Below are positions 35,311-48,133 of a DNA stretch of 64,000 bases, piece after piece; positions within the stretch are counted from its first letter, which is position 1, and each line of letters starts with the position of its first letter. The stretch spans positions 1-64,000 of the forward strand of contig JAREIK010005380.1 in NCBI GenBank assembly GCA_029783825.1. The letters run 5' to 3'. Position numbers and translations under genes: made by a program. The stretch comes from Sapria himalayana (Eukaryota > Streptophyta > Magnoliopsida > Malpighiales > Rafflesiaceae). The notes below the pieces were generated by a model, which saw only the letters and a list, made by a program, of their open reading frames with translations, searched no databases and had not been told where the DNA came from.

Positions 35311-35496
35311 ATGCCATTTATGTGCCATCTCAACTTTTTCTCTCCTTATTTATTATTCCTTTTTCATTCCTTCTCAACATACAATTTTCTTCATTTACAT
35401 AGTTTTTTATGAAATCTTATGATATTTATTACTAAAACAAATCGACACTTAATGAATTTCATCAGACTTAATAAGTATTTGACGTATAATAAAAAA

Positions 35497-36215
35497 TCCT
35501 ACTCAGAGCACAAGCCTCCCTTCCTCGACACATGGATAAGGTAGGTTAAGATCTTGACGACTTAGAAAATCAGAGAGACTATATTTGGACTTGAACTTGA
35601 GACCTACCATTTTAAGATGAAAATACTTGTCATCATATCAAAGCACGACTTCTTAACCCATGATAGAATAAGAAAATAAAAGCTTGAAAAAGCACTATGC
35701 AAGTGAAGAAATATGAAATAAGGAGAAAAAAAATAGAAGATAGTACTAAGAGCACAAGTCTCCTGCTTAAAACAGGATCTGGGAAAGGTTAAGGTCTCGA
35801 CGGCCTAGAAAATTAGAGAGACTATAGCTTATGCGGCTCAAACTCGAAACCTATCTTCCTTAGATACTTGTCATCAATACCAAAACATGACTTCTTAACT
35901 CATGAAAGAATACAAAAATAAAAAGTTTGAAGAACGCACTATGCAAGGAAAGAAATATAAAATAAGTAGACAAAATAAGAGATCATACTCAAAGTATAAG
36001 TATCCTACTTGACAAAGAACCTAAGAAAGGTTAAGATCTCAATGGCTGAGAAAATCAGAAAGACTATATCTGATGAGGCTTAAACTCGAGACATATCATT
36101 CTTAAATGAAAATACTTATCATCACACCAAAACATGACTTCTTTACTAATGAAAGAATAAGAAAACAAAAAGATTGAACACATTATGCAAGTGACAAAAT
36201 ATGAAACAAGGCACA
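35497..36215 (-). repeat. Tandem trimer of a tRNA-derived SINE-like unit
   Basis: Three head-to-tail copies with a period of 244 and 242 bases (AGCACAAG-type start at 35,507, 35,751 and 35,993). Read on the minus strand each copy has a tRNA-like head. It has an A-box-like TGGTATGATGACAAGT and, about 35 bases on, a B-box-like GGTCTCAAGTTCAAGTCC (reverse positions 35,587-35,604, with equivalents at 35,835-35,851 and 36,077-36,092). A conserved body of about 80 bases and an A/T-rich spacer follow. Box spacing and order match RNA polymerase III internal promoters of plant tRNA-derived SINEs. No target duplications could be fixed around the trimer. Confidence 0.7.
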
Positions 36216-36239
36216 ATAATATTATATCCATTGGTTTTT

Positions 36240-37962
36240 ATTAGATCTCATTTTTCTCTTTCTATACATTCTTGCAACATATTCTCTACATTGCCCTTAT
36301 TTGTTGATTGAACAAAAGTACGACAAATCAAAGAAATGGTTTCTTTAATTTGAACAAAGTGTTTCTCATCCATCTCTTTGAATAATGATTTTGCTTCATC
36401 TTGAAATCTCTTCTTTGAAGTCTCATCAACCTTTTGATTGTTCAATAAGTTGCAAAACCCACAAATCAACCTTTTGATTGAACCCTCAAATCACAGAATT
36501 GAGGGGCACCCTTATAGCTTGCATTTCTTTCCAAATCTCTCTAGCTCGATCCATCTTTCCCACCTCAGCAAAGTATCCAATAAGCACATTACAAGTGCTA
36601 GTTTTGGGCAAAAACCCTTTGCTTCTCATTTCAAATAAAGCCTCATTGCCTCCTTCATCCTCCCCATCTTACCAAAACAAGAGATCGATATATCATATGT
36701 TGAGCCATGGATTTTATCCCATATCACTTAATTTTCTCAAACAATGTGCTTGCCTCTCTTACTAATCGAGCACCCACAAGTGCCCCCAATAGAAGATTAA
36801 ATGTTGTAACATTTGGTAGGACATCATTATCTAGCATCTCCATGTACAATTCAAATCCATGCTTCACATGAGTGGCTTCGCAACATCTACGAATAAGTGC
36901 ATTGTAAGTAGTTGTATTAGGTCGAATTCTATCTTTCAACATGTCATGAAACACAAAGGTGGCCTTCCTAATCATTCCTAACCTACATAACACCACAATG
37001 AGACTATTATATGCTTCTCGATTGAGCTTAAGCCCCATGCCAACTAGTAGATGGTGAATTTGCATGATTTTATGAGCTCTTCTATCTTTAGAGATTGCAT
37101 TAAGGAGAAGTCTATGGGCGATCACGTTGGGGCGAATACCCAAGATCTACATTTCATTAAGACACCCAATGCCTTTTGGAGGTCACCCACTCGAAGAAAC
37201 CCTCCTACTAGAGCATTACAAGTAATTGAATTTAGCATCAAATTTGAATCTTTCATCTCCTCCCATATGCCTAAGGCTCTCTCCATTCTTCCTTGCTTGA
37301 AATGAGCATGAATCATGGTGTTGAAGGTGACAAGATCATAAGCAAGCCCAACTCCTTGATTCCATTATAAATGGAGTTTGCTTCGTATTTTCCAAGCTTT
37401 GAAAGGCCATTAATCAGCACATTGTAAGCAACCACATCAAGTGGTATCCCCCTTCCCATCATTTCTTCAACAATGTTCATAGCAGAAGACTCATTTCCTG
37501 CCTTAAAGAAGCAATCCATTAGCGATGTGTAATTAACACGATTAAGTGGCAAGCCCTTAGATATCATCCCTTTGAACAATCCTTCAAATTGCTCAAATTT
37601 TTTACTTTTTTTGAAGTTGTTTAGCGGAGAATCAACCACGTGACAGCTTTCCTTCAACCCTTTTGATTTCATTTCCTTGTAGAGAAGTATAGCAGTTTAT
37701 TCTTTACCAGCCTTGAAGCAGCCAAAGATGAAGGTAGAATAGTTATAAGCATTCAGGCAAATGTCCTCGTCCAGCATCTTCTTCATCACATCAACTGCTT
37801 CATTCACCAATCCTTTCTTCGCGTAGCCATTTATCACTCAAGAATAAGTGACCACATTTGTCAGAACATGGCGCCTCTCCATTTCTTGCAGCAGAGACTC
37901 TGCTCCATCCATGTCTCCTGCCTTGCAGCACCCATCAATCAGGGCCGTATACTTGATAGCCA
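36240..37962 (-). pseudogene. P-class PPR protein pseudogene, 5'-truncated
   Basis: The minus strand encodes about 14 pentatricopeptide repeats of 35 residues: for example YTALIDGCCKAGDMDGAESL near 37,940, VNYTSLMDCFFKAGNESSA, VAYNVLINGLSKLGKYEA, TFNTMIHAHFKQGRMERAL, AYNSLIVVLCRLGMIRKA and TTYNALIRRCCEATHVKHGF. A non-repeat C-terminus ends QECIEREK at 36,248. P-class PPR proteins bind specific RNAs in mitochondria or chloroplasts; the C-terminal layout resembles the Arabidopsis At5g14770 type, a tentative match from memory. Lesions: in-frame stops near 37,840 and 37,695, frameshifts near 37,345, 37,143 and in 36,470-36,720. The N-terminus and targeting peptide are missing because homology stops at about 37,962. 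No introns are visible, as usual for the family. Confidence 0.88.
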
Positions 37963-38759
37963 TTTCTTACATAATATTCAACAAATGAGGTATACTAGGA
38001 CTCTATCATATGTTTTTTTTTTCAATTTGATAAATATTATACATAAGTCTTTCTTATTTTCAATTTATTTCTTAATTAATTATTTACTAAATAGCTAGCC
38101 TTCATAGTAGATTAACTTGATATATATGAAATATGATTCTCTGAAATCTTCATTTTTATTCTTAATCTATAATTATTTTTTTTTTCAAAATTTCATATCA
38201 AGACTCTTTGAGATTAATACCTCGGTAGTTTTTATATTCTTGAATATTTCACTTATTCTTATAAATCAGAATTATAATGTTTGACTCTACTTATTTGATA
38301 TCTTTTTTGTCTTCATGATCTTGTTAAGCAATCTAAATCATAATAATTTTTTCTCCTTCATTATCCTTCATACTTCAATAGGGATATTGTACAGTCATAT
38401 GATTTTTTTGGTTTTCATTTTCTTGAAACATTTTATAATCTTTATGGTTTTGTATTGGCTACACATTTAAAGTTATTTAGTTATATAGCAACCTCAAAAT
38501 TCAAATATTAATTTGTAATTTGTAATTTGTTTTATAAGATAATGAAAATATATCTTTCACACTCTTTATGTCTTCATTTTTTATTAAAATCTGATTATTT
38601 TTAGTCATAATACAGTTTATCTTACAATGCATGGTCATATTGTTTCTTATCCTAACTAAATTATAAATTCATTTTCTTTGTATTTTTGCAGGTTATCATA
38701 CAACTCATCATATATGCTGGAAATTTAATTTAATTACTAATATTTAGCTTTCTTTATGT
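37963..38759. other. AT-rich stretch upstream of the PPR pseudogene
   Basis: No coding or repeat structure recognised; a short (TA)n patch begins at about 38,780. Confidence 0.45.
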
Positions 38760-38951
38760 TTGGTGCTAATTACAAATTAATATATATATATTATATATAT
38801 ATATTTTATATAGGTTTGTGTGTGTTGTGTGTGTGTGTGTATGCTTATATATGTATGTTTTGAAAAACATTTATATATATGATTTATATATATAAGTTTT
38901 AAAGAATGTTTAGATATATAATTATATATATGTGTGGTGTGTGTGTGTGTG

Positions 38952-38987
<36 letters not shown>

Positions 38988-39640
38988 ACATGTGTCTACT
39001 TATATGTATATATATTATCTATTATATACTTAGAGTCTTATATATATATCCTGGCAGAATTTATGGTTTTTTTTAGAACCATAACTTTTGACTAGAAAGA
39101 ATTACAAATAACATTTACTCGAGCTACAACTATTTCTAGAGTGCACCTCTTTACTCCAAATAAAAAACCAGAGTCGTAGCTATTCTCAGTGCCGCAACTT
39201 TGGTTACATAGTAGATATACATGAACCATGATAATTTTTATTGCCATGAAGTCGTGTTATAGAGTTAGAGGTGTCAACGGGTTCGAACAGTCCAAGTAAG
39301 GAGTGAGGCACATTACGATTCAGGTGTGCCTGACATGACATGACCTAGTTCAAAGATGTGCCTAGATAAGTCTCATCTCTCATTCATCCAATGGCATGGC
39401 TCGAGTAATGTTGGCCAGAGTTCCTGGCTAGTATGGACTTGACCCAATCTAAGTTGGTCATGTTCAATCCAACTGCAACTTGGCATGACCTAGTATGATC
39501 AAGAAATATCAATACGAATTTTAACCCAAATCCTTCAACTAATTGAAACTAACTAAAATCATGAAATTCGAGTTTCACTCAAGTGAATTCTAGTAGGGTT
39601 GGATTGGATCTAGCCATCGAGATGAGTAATTAGATGTATT
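38760..39640. repeat. Partial extra copy of the large unit (microsatellite end plus LTR-like start)
   Basis: Aligns in the same orientation with about 42.2-43.15 kb: (GT)n tract at 38,933-38,983, then the conserved passage with AACTTTTGACTA (39,082-39,093) and the CATGAC/GGCATG word cluster at 39,260-39,500. It lies directly in front of the first full unit. Confidence 0.6.
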
Positions 39641-39859
39641 GAAAGAATAAAAAATTAATATAAAATAAATATATTTATTATATTTCACATTAAAATATAA
39701 AAAATAGAGTTGTAACATTAATATCTTATTTTTATTAGGACAAAATATAATTTTTTATTAATTATTATTCGAAATTTAATAATATAATTTTATAAAATTA
39801 ATAAATTATTTGTATAATTTAGATATGAATCCCCACATATGGTAAAAAAAAAAATACAT

Positions 39860-40764
39860 AGGTATGATATACAAATAAAAGCAAACTGATATGTTGTTCT
39901 ACCCAAATTTTAAAAAAAAATCATTTCCGCTTTGAAACCTAAACTTGCACCAAAGTATTTATTACCCCAAACAAAATTTATACAAAAAAAAAAAGCACAT
40001 CTCCTTTTCTCTTTTCTCTCAAGCTAAATAAATCATGGTTGTTATATAATCTTATTCTCCATTCTCTTCGCATCAAATTGTAACATTAATTGTTTATTTT
40101 TTTTTAATGTTCACTTGCAAAAACATTATCCATTAAGGATATTAGCAAATTCAATCCTAGTACATGAAAATCTTATGTTTATCAGTTTATTACTTAGACA
40201 CACACACACACACACTTATATGTTGCCAAATATACAACAATATATAACTATATATATAGACATATCTAGTATTATATATATATATATATAATTATACATG
40301 TCCACTATATATGGAACACGTGTATAATCCTATGCATATACACTTGGATATATACAAGTGCATATATACACTAATAAACATGTATTACAATTATTATTAG
40401 ATGTATGTAAGCCTATATATACACTTAAACACTATTGTACATATATTGTACATAGTAGTCTAAAAGTGTGCATATATAGACATATTTAATGTTGTATATA
40501 GATATATGTATAATGTATATAGATCAATGAATGTATGTAACTATATACACCAATAGATTATGGCTATTTATATTCTTATATACTATTATATATATATATA
40601 TGATTATATGAGCATATATGTATAGGAATATATACTATGGTCTGTATACATATAGGCACAAGTAGTATCTATGCATATTATATATAGACACACACAATAA
40701 AACATTATACATAAATTCATGTTTAAACATTATTGTTTAAACATTTATGCAAACTATTATACAT

Positions 40765-40797
<33 letters not shown>

Positions 40798-42640
40798 TAT
40801 ATATAAAAGCAGTATATAGGTATGTTTATATAAATATAGACATATAATTTAATATTGTTTTAACGTATATTTATGTTCTTATCTATAAATACTTATATAT
40901 TGCTTTCTATAGTAATTTGTGTGCAAGAAGCCTATATATATACACACCTGGACATTGTTGTGTGCGTGCGTGCGTGTGTGTATATTGATAGATATGGGAC
41001 TTTATACAAGTGTGTTTGTATATATAGACATTTAGTGTTGTATATATATAAATGTATATCTAATATGTATTTATGTAGCTATACATATATACAACAATAT
41101 AGAATTAAGGCTATATGTTGTGTGGTGTGTGTGTGTATATATATATACATATATATTATCATCTATGCTCTTAGTGAATATTAAAAAAAATTATTTAATA
41201 ATCAATTAGGTAACAAAAATACTGCAGCTCTTGAAGAGGACATCATGATTCAAACACTTAACAATATATCATTAATTGCAATTTCAACCACCAAACGATA
41301 AACATCAAATCATATCACTAACAAAAATAAACGAGTAGTATATATATACATTTATATATGTATACATAAACATTCACACACACACACACACAAATATATA
41401 TAGTTAAAAATATATAGAAATGCTTCTAGATATTTATATATATTATACATATTTATATATTATATATATGTTTATATATCTATATATAAACATATAAACA
41501 TTTACACCACACACACACATACTTAATTGGTGCTTATAATTAGATAGTTGGAGGTGCAATTAACATTGCTTAGCAAATGGATTTATGCCATATTTCCTAC
41601 TGATATTCCATATTGTTTGTACTCCAATTGAATAATTATTCATATTTTTTTTAAATTTGTTGCAATTTTATGGAGGGGGAAAAATTGAGTTTTTGATTTT
41701 CATTGTACCAACACAAAAATATTTTATGTTTTGGTATTTTTTAAAATATTAAAATTTTAGGAATTATTTTTTAAATATTTTTAACCATTGCACCTAAACA
41801 TAAGAATCCCTGATTAATATAAAGAAATATTAAATTTCATTTTAAATATACTGCGTATAATGTTTTAAAACACAAAACTAAAAAATATTTACAAAAACAT
41901 ACCTCAAATTTTGATAATTAAAATAAAATTACACCAAAATATAACATATTTAGATTTTAGTACACTATGAAATAAAAATCAATTTTGCAACTGCATTTAT
42001 ATAGGTCTGCATTTAATAAACAAGTTGATCCTCTTTTTCGATAATAGTAATTTTTGAATTCAAATGTTATTTTTCAAGAAAGATCAAAAATTATTTTCAT
42101 TTTTTTTAAAACTGATATAAATATATATATTTACGTTTATATAATTATATATGTATAAATCTATAAATTTATAATTAAATACATAAATATAATTATATAA
42201 ATCTATATAAATGTATATAGATACTTATATAAAACATATATATATAAACATAAATAAATAAATAAATATATATATATATATATAATTAAGGTTATATATA
42301 GATATTTAGATATATAAGTTTACTTATATAAGTTTATATATATATATGGTTATACATATAAATACACACACCCACCCACACACATATATATAGGTTTATA
42401 TTTATACTATATATATAATTAAGGTTATATATAGACATTTAGATATATAAGTTTACTTATATAAGTTTTATATATATATGGTTTTACATATAAATACACA
42501 CACACCCACCCACACACACACAATATATAGGTTTTATTTATACTATATATATATATATATATATAAGTTATCACAAATGTTTAGATATATAGTGATATAA
42601 ATGAGTATATATACTAATATATATCCTAACATAAGTAATT
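39860..42640. repeat. Microsatellite-rich block (second forward copy)
   Basis: Two conserved islands (39,860-40,200 and about 41,520-41,580) are separated by AT, AC and GT tracts. A 134-bp tandem duplication lies at 42,284-42,551 (ATTAAGG at 42,284 and 42,418), containing CACCCACCCACACAC. Open frames such as 40,873-41,184 are microsatellite artefacts. Confidence 0.7.
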
Positions 42641-44976
42641 ATTTTTTTAGCACAATGACTTTTGACTACAAAGAGTTACAAAAACTATTTATTCAAACTG
42701 CAACTATTTTTAAAGTTATAATTCTTTGCTCCAAAGAAAAGACTAAAATTGAGTATATTCCCAATACCTTGATTTTGGGTTACATAGTAAAAATGCATGA
42801 GCCATGAGAATTTTTATTGCCATGAATTCAAATTACAAAGTTCGAGGTGTCTACTGGTTTGGGCAGCCCAAGTAAGGCACGAGGCACAAAATGATTTTGA
42901 TATGCTTGGAATGGTATGACCCAGTTTAGAGACATGCCTAGACCAGTCTCATGTTGACCCACGAGGCCCAAAATTCAAAGTTAGCTTGGCCAAGCTTAAC
43001 CTAATTGGTATGACTCGGTATGACATGGCATGATCTAACATAACCCAAGAAAAGTCATGCCAATGGGCTATTATGGGCTGTCCACTAGCACAGTATGTTG
43101 GTCTAGTTGGACCTAAAACTGGGTCATTTCGATATAACAACACCTATTTGACACCTTTACACATAGTAGAACTATATGACTCATAGTCATTGTTAATACC
43201 ATGACTTTGTATTATAAAAAAATGTACGAGCTAGATATTTCTATTGCCATGACAAACTAAAATAAGAAAGAGACCAAAACCATGATTATTCTTTAGTATT
43301 GTAACTTTGTGTTACATAAAGACAAATCTAAAATCACGACTCTTCACTAATACCATGCCTTCTTATTTGAAAAATTCACACAATTGTTTTAGTATAAATC
43401 AGAACATAGAGCCAAAAACAAAAGAGGAGCGATGACATGACCAAAGAGGTGAAAAACTATGATTTTGTATAAAAAAGTGCTCAATCCCTGGAGAGATTCA
43501 TGAGCAAAGACGTGATACAATGTACAAGCATAAACCCTAAAGGAAGAGCATAAATTCTCACTATCACCTAGGGGCAGATTTGAGTTACACATAAATTTTG
43601 TGGGTTTAGAATTTTAATTTCTAGATACTTTTGAAGGTTACCATTTGGATTCTATAATTTTTACAATATATATTTCAAATTCTCTCATATAAATTTTTCT
43701 CTAACGTTCAACTAAATTGAGGTCTTTTACTAGTGTATTTTATTTTTTGAGATATATATATATATAATTAATGAATTTTATGTATGAAACTAAATTAAGG
43801 TCGACAAAATTTGAGGAAGGCTAAATTATCTCATATACAATCTTTTCTAATGTCTGGCTAAATTGAGGTTGTATCAATTTTATTTGAAACTATAATTAAA
43901 ATTTTATTGTAAGTATATTTGTGATATTATTGTGATAGATAGAAATAGGTAAGTCATAAAGCACAATCATGTATTAATATTGTAAGGAAGTGATAAGCCC
44001 TTTTAAAATTATGTTGATTGTGAGAGACACACTTATATAATAAAACCTGACATTGAGGTAAAATTAATCATGTAAGTATGATGCCTATGAAATAAAAAAT
44101 ATGAACACTTTTATAGGTCAATCCCATTATATATATCCAATATGTACTAATCCTCAATTGATATGACATTTTATAAAATATTTTTCCAAGAGTTTTACAT
44201 TTAGTGTGTGAGTCCCATGTCATCTTGGTAGATGATGATGAGTATGCCATGAAAAATATGCGAGTCGAGGTGACTCATAATGTGGTGATGGTCATGTGAG
44301 TTACTTTTTGTTATTTGATTCCCTATTGATGATATTTGAAAGTAAACATATATTAATTATCATGACTATGATACTTATGAAGCCAAAAGTATAAATACTT
44401 TTAATTCCAAATAGTTCACGTCTTTATGATACATGAGGTTGGATAATAAGAATGCATATACTAAGCAACCAACAAGGATAGTTGATGTGGTTTGTTAGAG
44501 GTAAAGAATTATGAATGACTCTCAAGCATTCATAATTTGCTTTTTTAGTGATAAAATGCTCAAGAGATTATTATGAGGGGACCATAATGGGGAAGATCAA
44601 ATAGATGACAGCCACCTTTTGTGCCAATAGAGAACTAGTATATTTTCACAAAAATTCAATATTCATTATGTATTGAAGAATAATAATAACCAAATAATTT
44701 AGAAAGGTTATTATACATAATAAAATGACCAACCATAGAATTTAAGAGTCTTACCAAAAATAATTTTATTTTTCTCAATAAATCAATAGTCATCATACTA
44801 GTGTTTGATCAAATAGTATATATAATCTCTATTAGAATGTTATTTAAAAAAAAATTTGCATTACTAGTATTATCAATATACTTAAATAATTATTGTGGAA
44901 AAGAGTCCATCTCTCAATGAGCAATTAAGACATTCTCTAATCCTAAAAATTAATATTATAATAAAGCCAAAATAAG
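42640..44976 (-). repeat. LTR-like block (candidate 3' LTR of the gypsy relic)
   Basis: Aligns in the same orientation with 48.46-50.41 kb, on the far side of the gag-protease relic, so the pair are candidate LTRs of a minus-strand gypsy element. The minus-strand start is around TTTGGCTTTATTATAA at 44,960-44,977. The lower end is cut by the microsatellite block. Matches 55.86-58.23 kb and reversed 1-2,340. Confidence 0.55.
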
Positions 44977-45199
44977 TTTCTAATATAACTACCAGAGATT
45001 ATTTTGTTTGGCTAGTCAACTTTAGTTGAAATATCTATCCTTGAAAAAAGATAATTATGTTCTAGTAGTTTGTATAATAAATTTTTGTACTTTGAATTGC
45101 ATTAGTCATCTTGTGTTACTTTTTGTGTCCTTTGATTTAATATTTTTTTATTTTTTAGGCATAGTTTTTGGAGCAAAAACTATATGATTGTACTAATAC

Positions 45200-47000
45200 C
45201 TCTTGACCAAGAGATTGAAAGAACTAGAATGATAATTTTGAGACAGAGAGGTGAGGAAAATTAAGTGAAAGAAACTAGCAGCAATAAAGAATCCTAAGGG
45301 AGTGATCAGCAAGATATCCAATGGCCTAGTCATCACCACACCTTGGGAGACTATTGGTGGGTTTGTAAATATACATAATGATTTATGTTAATAAATACAT
45401 AATTTTTTATTTTATCATATCATATAAAAATATTTTATTGAGTTGTCTACCAAGTAGCTCTATATTTAATGTCTATGTCAAGATCACTAACAAGGTATTA
45501 CATCTATATGTAATCTTAGATATCAAGGCTAGCTTTCTTGTATATTTCTTCACTTCCTCTTCTATTCTCAAATTTTCTTTCAACATTGAATCATATTACA
45601 TAATTTATTTTTTGGAACCTTTTTTCTTTTTCTTCTATTTCTAAGGATGTTATAGCTTTTTGGATCATCATAGCTTCTTGGCTTACTTATTTGGGTTCAC
45701 CCTCTCTAGATGCCATGACTATTTGGATAGCCATTGTTTTTTTCAGCTATATTTTGGGCATTTTCTTTCTAGATCTCCAAAGTCATAGGACTAAGGTTTT
45801 TCATGACTTCTTCCTTTAGTTTATGTATCTCTAAAGTCATGATGTTGGTCAAAGGTGTGACTTTTGTTGTTGTATCATTTCTTTTTTTCATTCCTTTTAA
45901 TCCTCTATAATTTGTTTTCACTATATCTTCATTTATAATTTCAATAGTTACTAGTTGGGATTCTGTCTTTATTTTTACTATTGGCATATTCTCTCAATCC
46001 TAAATATCTTTTTTCTCCATTCAAATGTGAAAATAATGTAGGTATTTCACTTTTTTTTTGTATCTCTTAGGAGTATGCTTCTTGTGAGCCTTTTAAAATC
46101 ATAACATTGAAGAATGTCATGACCTTAACGAATTCATCCTCCTCAATTTCAGCTTCACTTACATAACTTCATTTCTCTCTACTATGTCATCTTCCTCATC
46201 TTCATCGGACCAGAAGTCATATACAAAATCTTATCACCTAAAAACATTATTTTGTTGCCATTTTGTACAGATGAAGTTATTTATCCTCCAACAATCATTT
46301 TCATCAACGTCAGGACTCTACATGCCTTTGTAAATATTGAATTTTACTTGTTTTTACCTATACAAAAAGTAAAATCTCTCTTATTGACATCAATGAGGGG
46401 TTTTCAAGTAGCTAAAAATGGCTATCTTGAGATCAATAGAGTATGTTAGTCTTCCTCCAAATTAAACACCATAAAATCCATGAAAAAAATAAATATATTA
46501 ACCTTAACTAAAATCTCCAATAATACATATTATGTGCTTAGTTGATCAATTGGACATTTATAGTAAGAGAAAGGTTGGAATGATCTCATCGAGGTTAAGT
46601 CTTCACTCTATTTACAAAGACATTAAGTTGATAATTAATCTCAAATTATATAATATCTTCTGGAATGTATGCTCTCCAATTATCTATTTTATCATAAAAT
46701 ATTCTGGATCATTCATCTTTTTTAGGAGTTTTCATTAAATATTTATCATATTTCTCAATCATATTTTTAATTCTATACGTATTCAACTTTCCCTTATTAT
46801 CCACGACATCCTTGATGAATTTTACATATTTCAGTATTTAAGAAAATACTTTGACAAACAAAATTTCTACTTCCAACTTTTGAAAAAAATAAAGTAGTTT
46901 ATCAAAATTTTCATCCAATTTCAACTTTCTAAAATGTTGTGGAAAAGAATTATTTAGAGGAAAATTACTTTTAATATCATTCTCCATCATTTTCGTATGT
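45200..47000 (-). pseudogene. Ty3/gypsy protease-region remnant
   Basis: On the minus strand, SFPQHFRKLKLDENFDKLL (about 46,900-46,960) and the following YVKFIKD match the segment of plant gypsy polyproteins that reads LPFPxR...LDKQFxKFL...YxKFLKD, just before the protease. Downstream, IINLMSL (about 46,600-46,640) corresponds to the usual GASINLMPL; the catalytic Asp-Leu-Gly is lost. PFLAT.KPLIDVNKRDFTF (about 46,350-46,420) matches RPFLATGRALIDVxxGELT. The relic decays beyond 46.2 kb and no reverse transcriptase, RNase H or integrase motif follows before the LTR-like block. The protease would process the element polyprotein; nothing here is functional. Confidence 0.7.
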
Positions 47001-47409
47001 CTAGTGCTTTGGGTAATTTTCAATCGCTCCTCCATTAATCCTTTTTTGTTTGTCATAATTGAGAATATAAGCTAGGCATTCTATTCGTTGAGTATCATGG
47101 CTTTGGTGAATGTCATAGAGTTGGGGGCTATAACTTTTGAAAATACCATGGTAGGAGCCATGACTTTTGGAAATATCATGGCACTATCAATTCTAACTCT
47201 CTCTTTTTTAGCTTTATTTATTATTACCCCTCAAGATATTTGCTACTTCTAAGTTAATTGAGAAGTAGTTCTTCTTGTTTGTCTCAATATCACTCAATAA
47301 TTAATTGATATGCTTTTCATTCACTATTAATATAAAATGTTTGATTTTATTCTCTATATATTTCATCACCACATTAGTATATTCAAAATTTATCTCATGC
47401 CTCTCCATA

Positions 47410-48000
47410 TGATCTTCTATTCAACTCCTACACTTCGGCTTGCTCTCTTCCAATGATATGATATTCAAAGATTAGTAGTTATTATTTGCTAACTTGTCAA
47501 ATTAATAACATGCTTTCTCTGGTGATATGTTCATAATTGACCCACCTGAAGATACATAAATGATATTATTTATCTTGTAATTCAGCATGTTGTAGAATAT
47601 TTGAACTTAAAACTACAACTCAAATTCATATTAAGGGTATTTCTTCAATATCTCTTTAAATTAATCTCAAGCATATAAAATATCTATCTCCTCATAATGG
47701 AATTAGATTATCTCACTCCATAATATTATGAGGTAAGAAGAAAATTATGATGAAAGCTTGTACAAGTTCATCCCAACTATGAATCAAACAATAAAATAAG
47801 GATTAGAACACAATTCATATCTTGTATCTTAAAAAAAATAGATATAACATAATAGTATCCGGACTAACTCCATTTATTTTAATTATATCATAAAACTTAT
47901 AGAATATTATGACATGTCCATTTAGATCTTCTAATATCCTCTCACTATACTGATATTATTGAATCATTGCTATAAGAGTTGGCTTTAAATAGAATAATTT
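47410..48000 (-). pseudogene. Ty3/gypsy gag remnant
   Basis: Minus-strand frames give, in order, a DPNGHVxIFYKF-like start (about 47,890-47,950), KINGVSPDT, SWDELVQAFI (47,745-47,780), a block matching ESxYxAWERFKELLRKCP, and NISPEKACYLI. These are the blocks of the Pfam Retrotrans_gag domain in plant gypsy elements, in the right order. Frame changes and stops separate them. Together with the protease relic downstream this marks a minus-strand gypsy element whose candidate LTRs are 48,134-50,414 (5') and 42,640-44,976 (3'). Confidence 0.75.
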
Positions 48001-48133
48001 TATTAAATTCTAGTTTGAATGGATTATGTTAAATAGTAGTAAAATTGGTTAATTTTTGTATTAAATATAAGAATTGGTAAAATTGTGGAGTAAGAGTGGA
48101 GCAAAAAGTTATGCAAAATCATATCATTCATCA

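Noticed and set aside
36438..37305. Plus-strand frames opposite the PPR relic (36,438-36,765 and 37,051-37,305)
   Set aside because: They are shadows of the minus-strand PPR repeats.
45378..45644. 88-codon frame on the plus strand, hydrophobic
   Set aside because: It lies over the minus-strand gypsy relic, is not conserved in the sister unit as an open frame and has biased composition.
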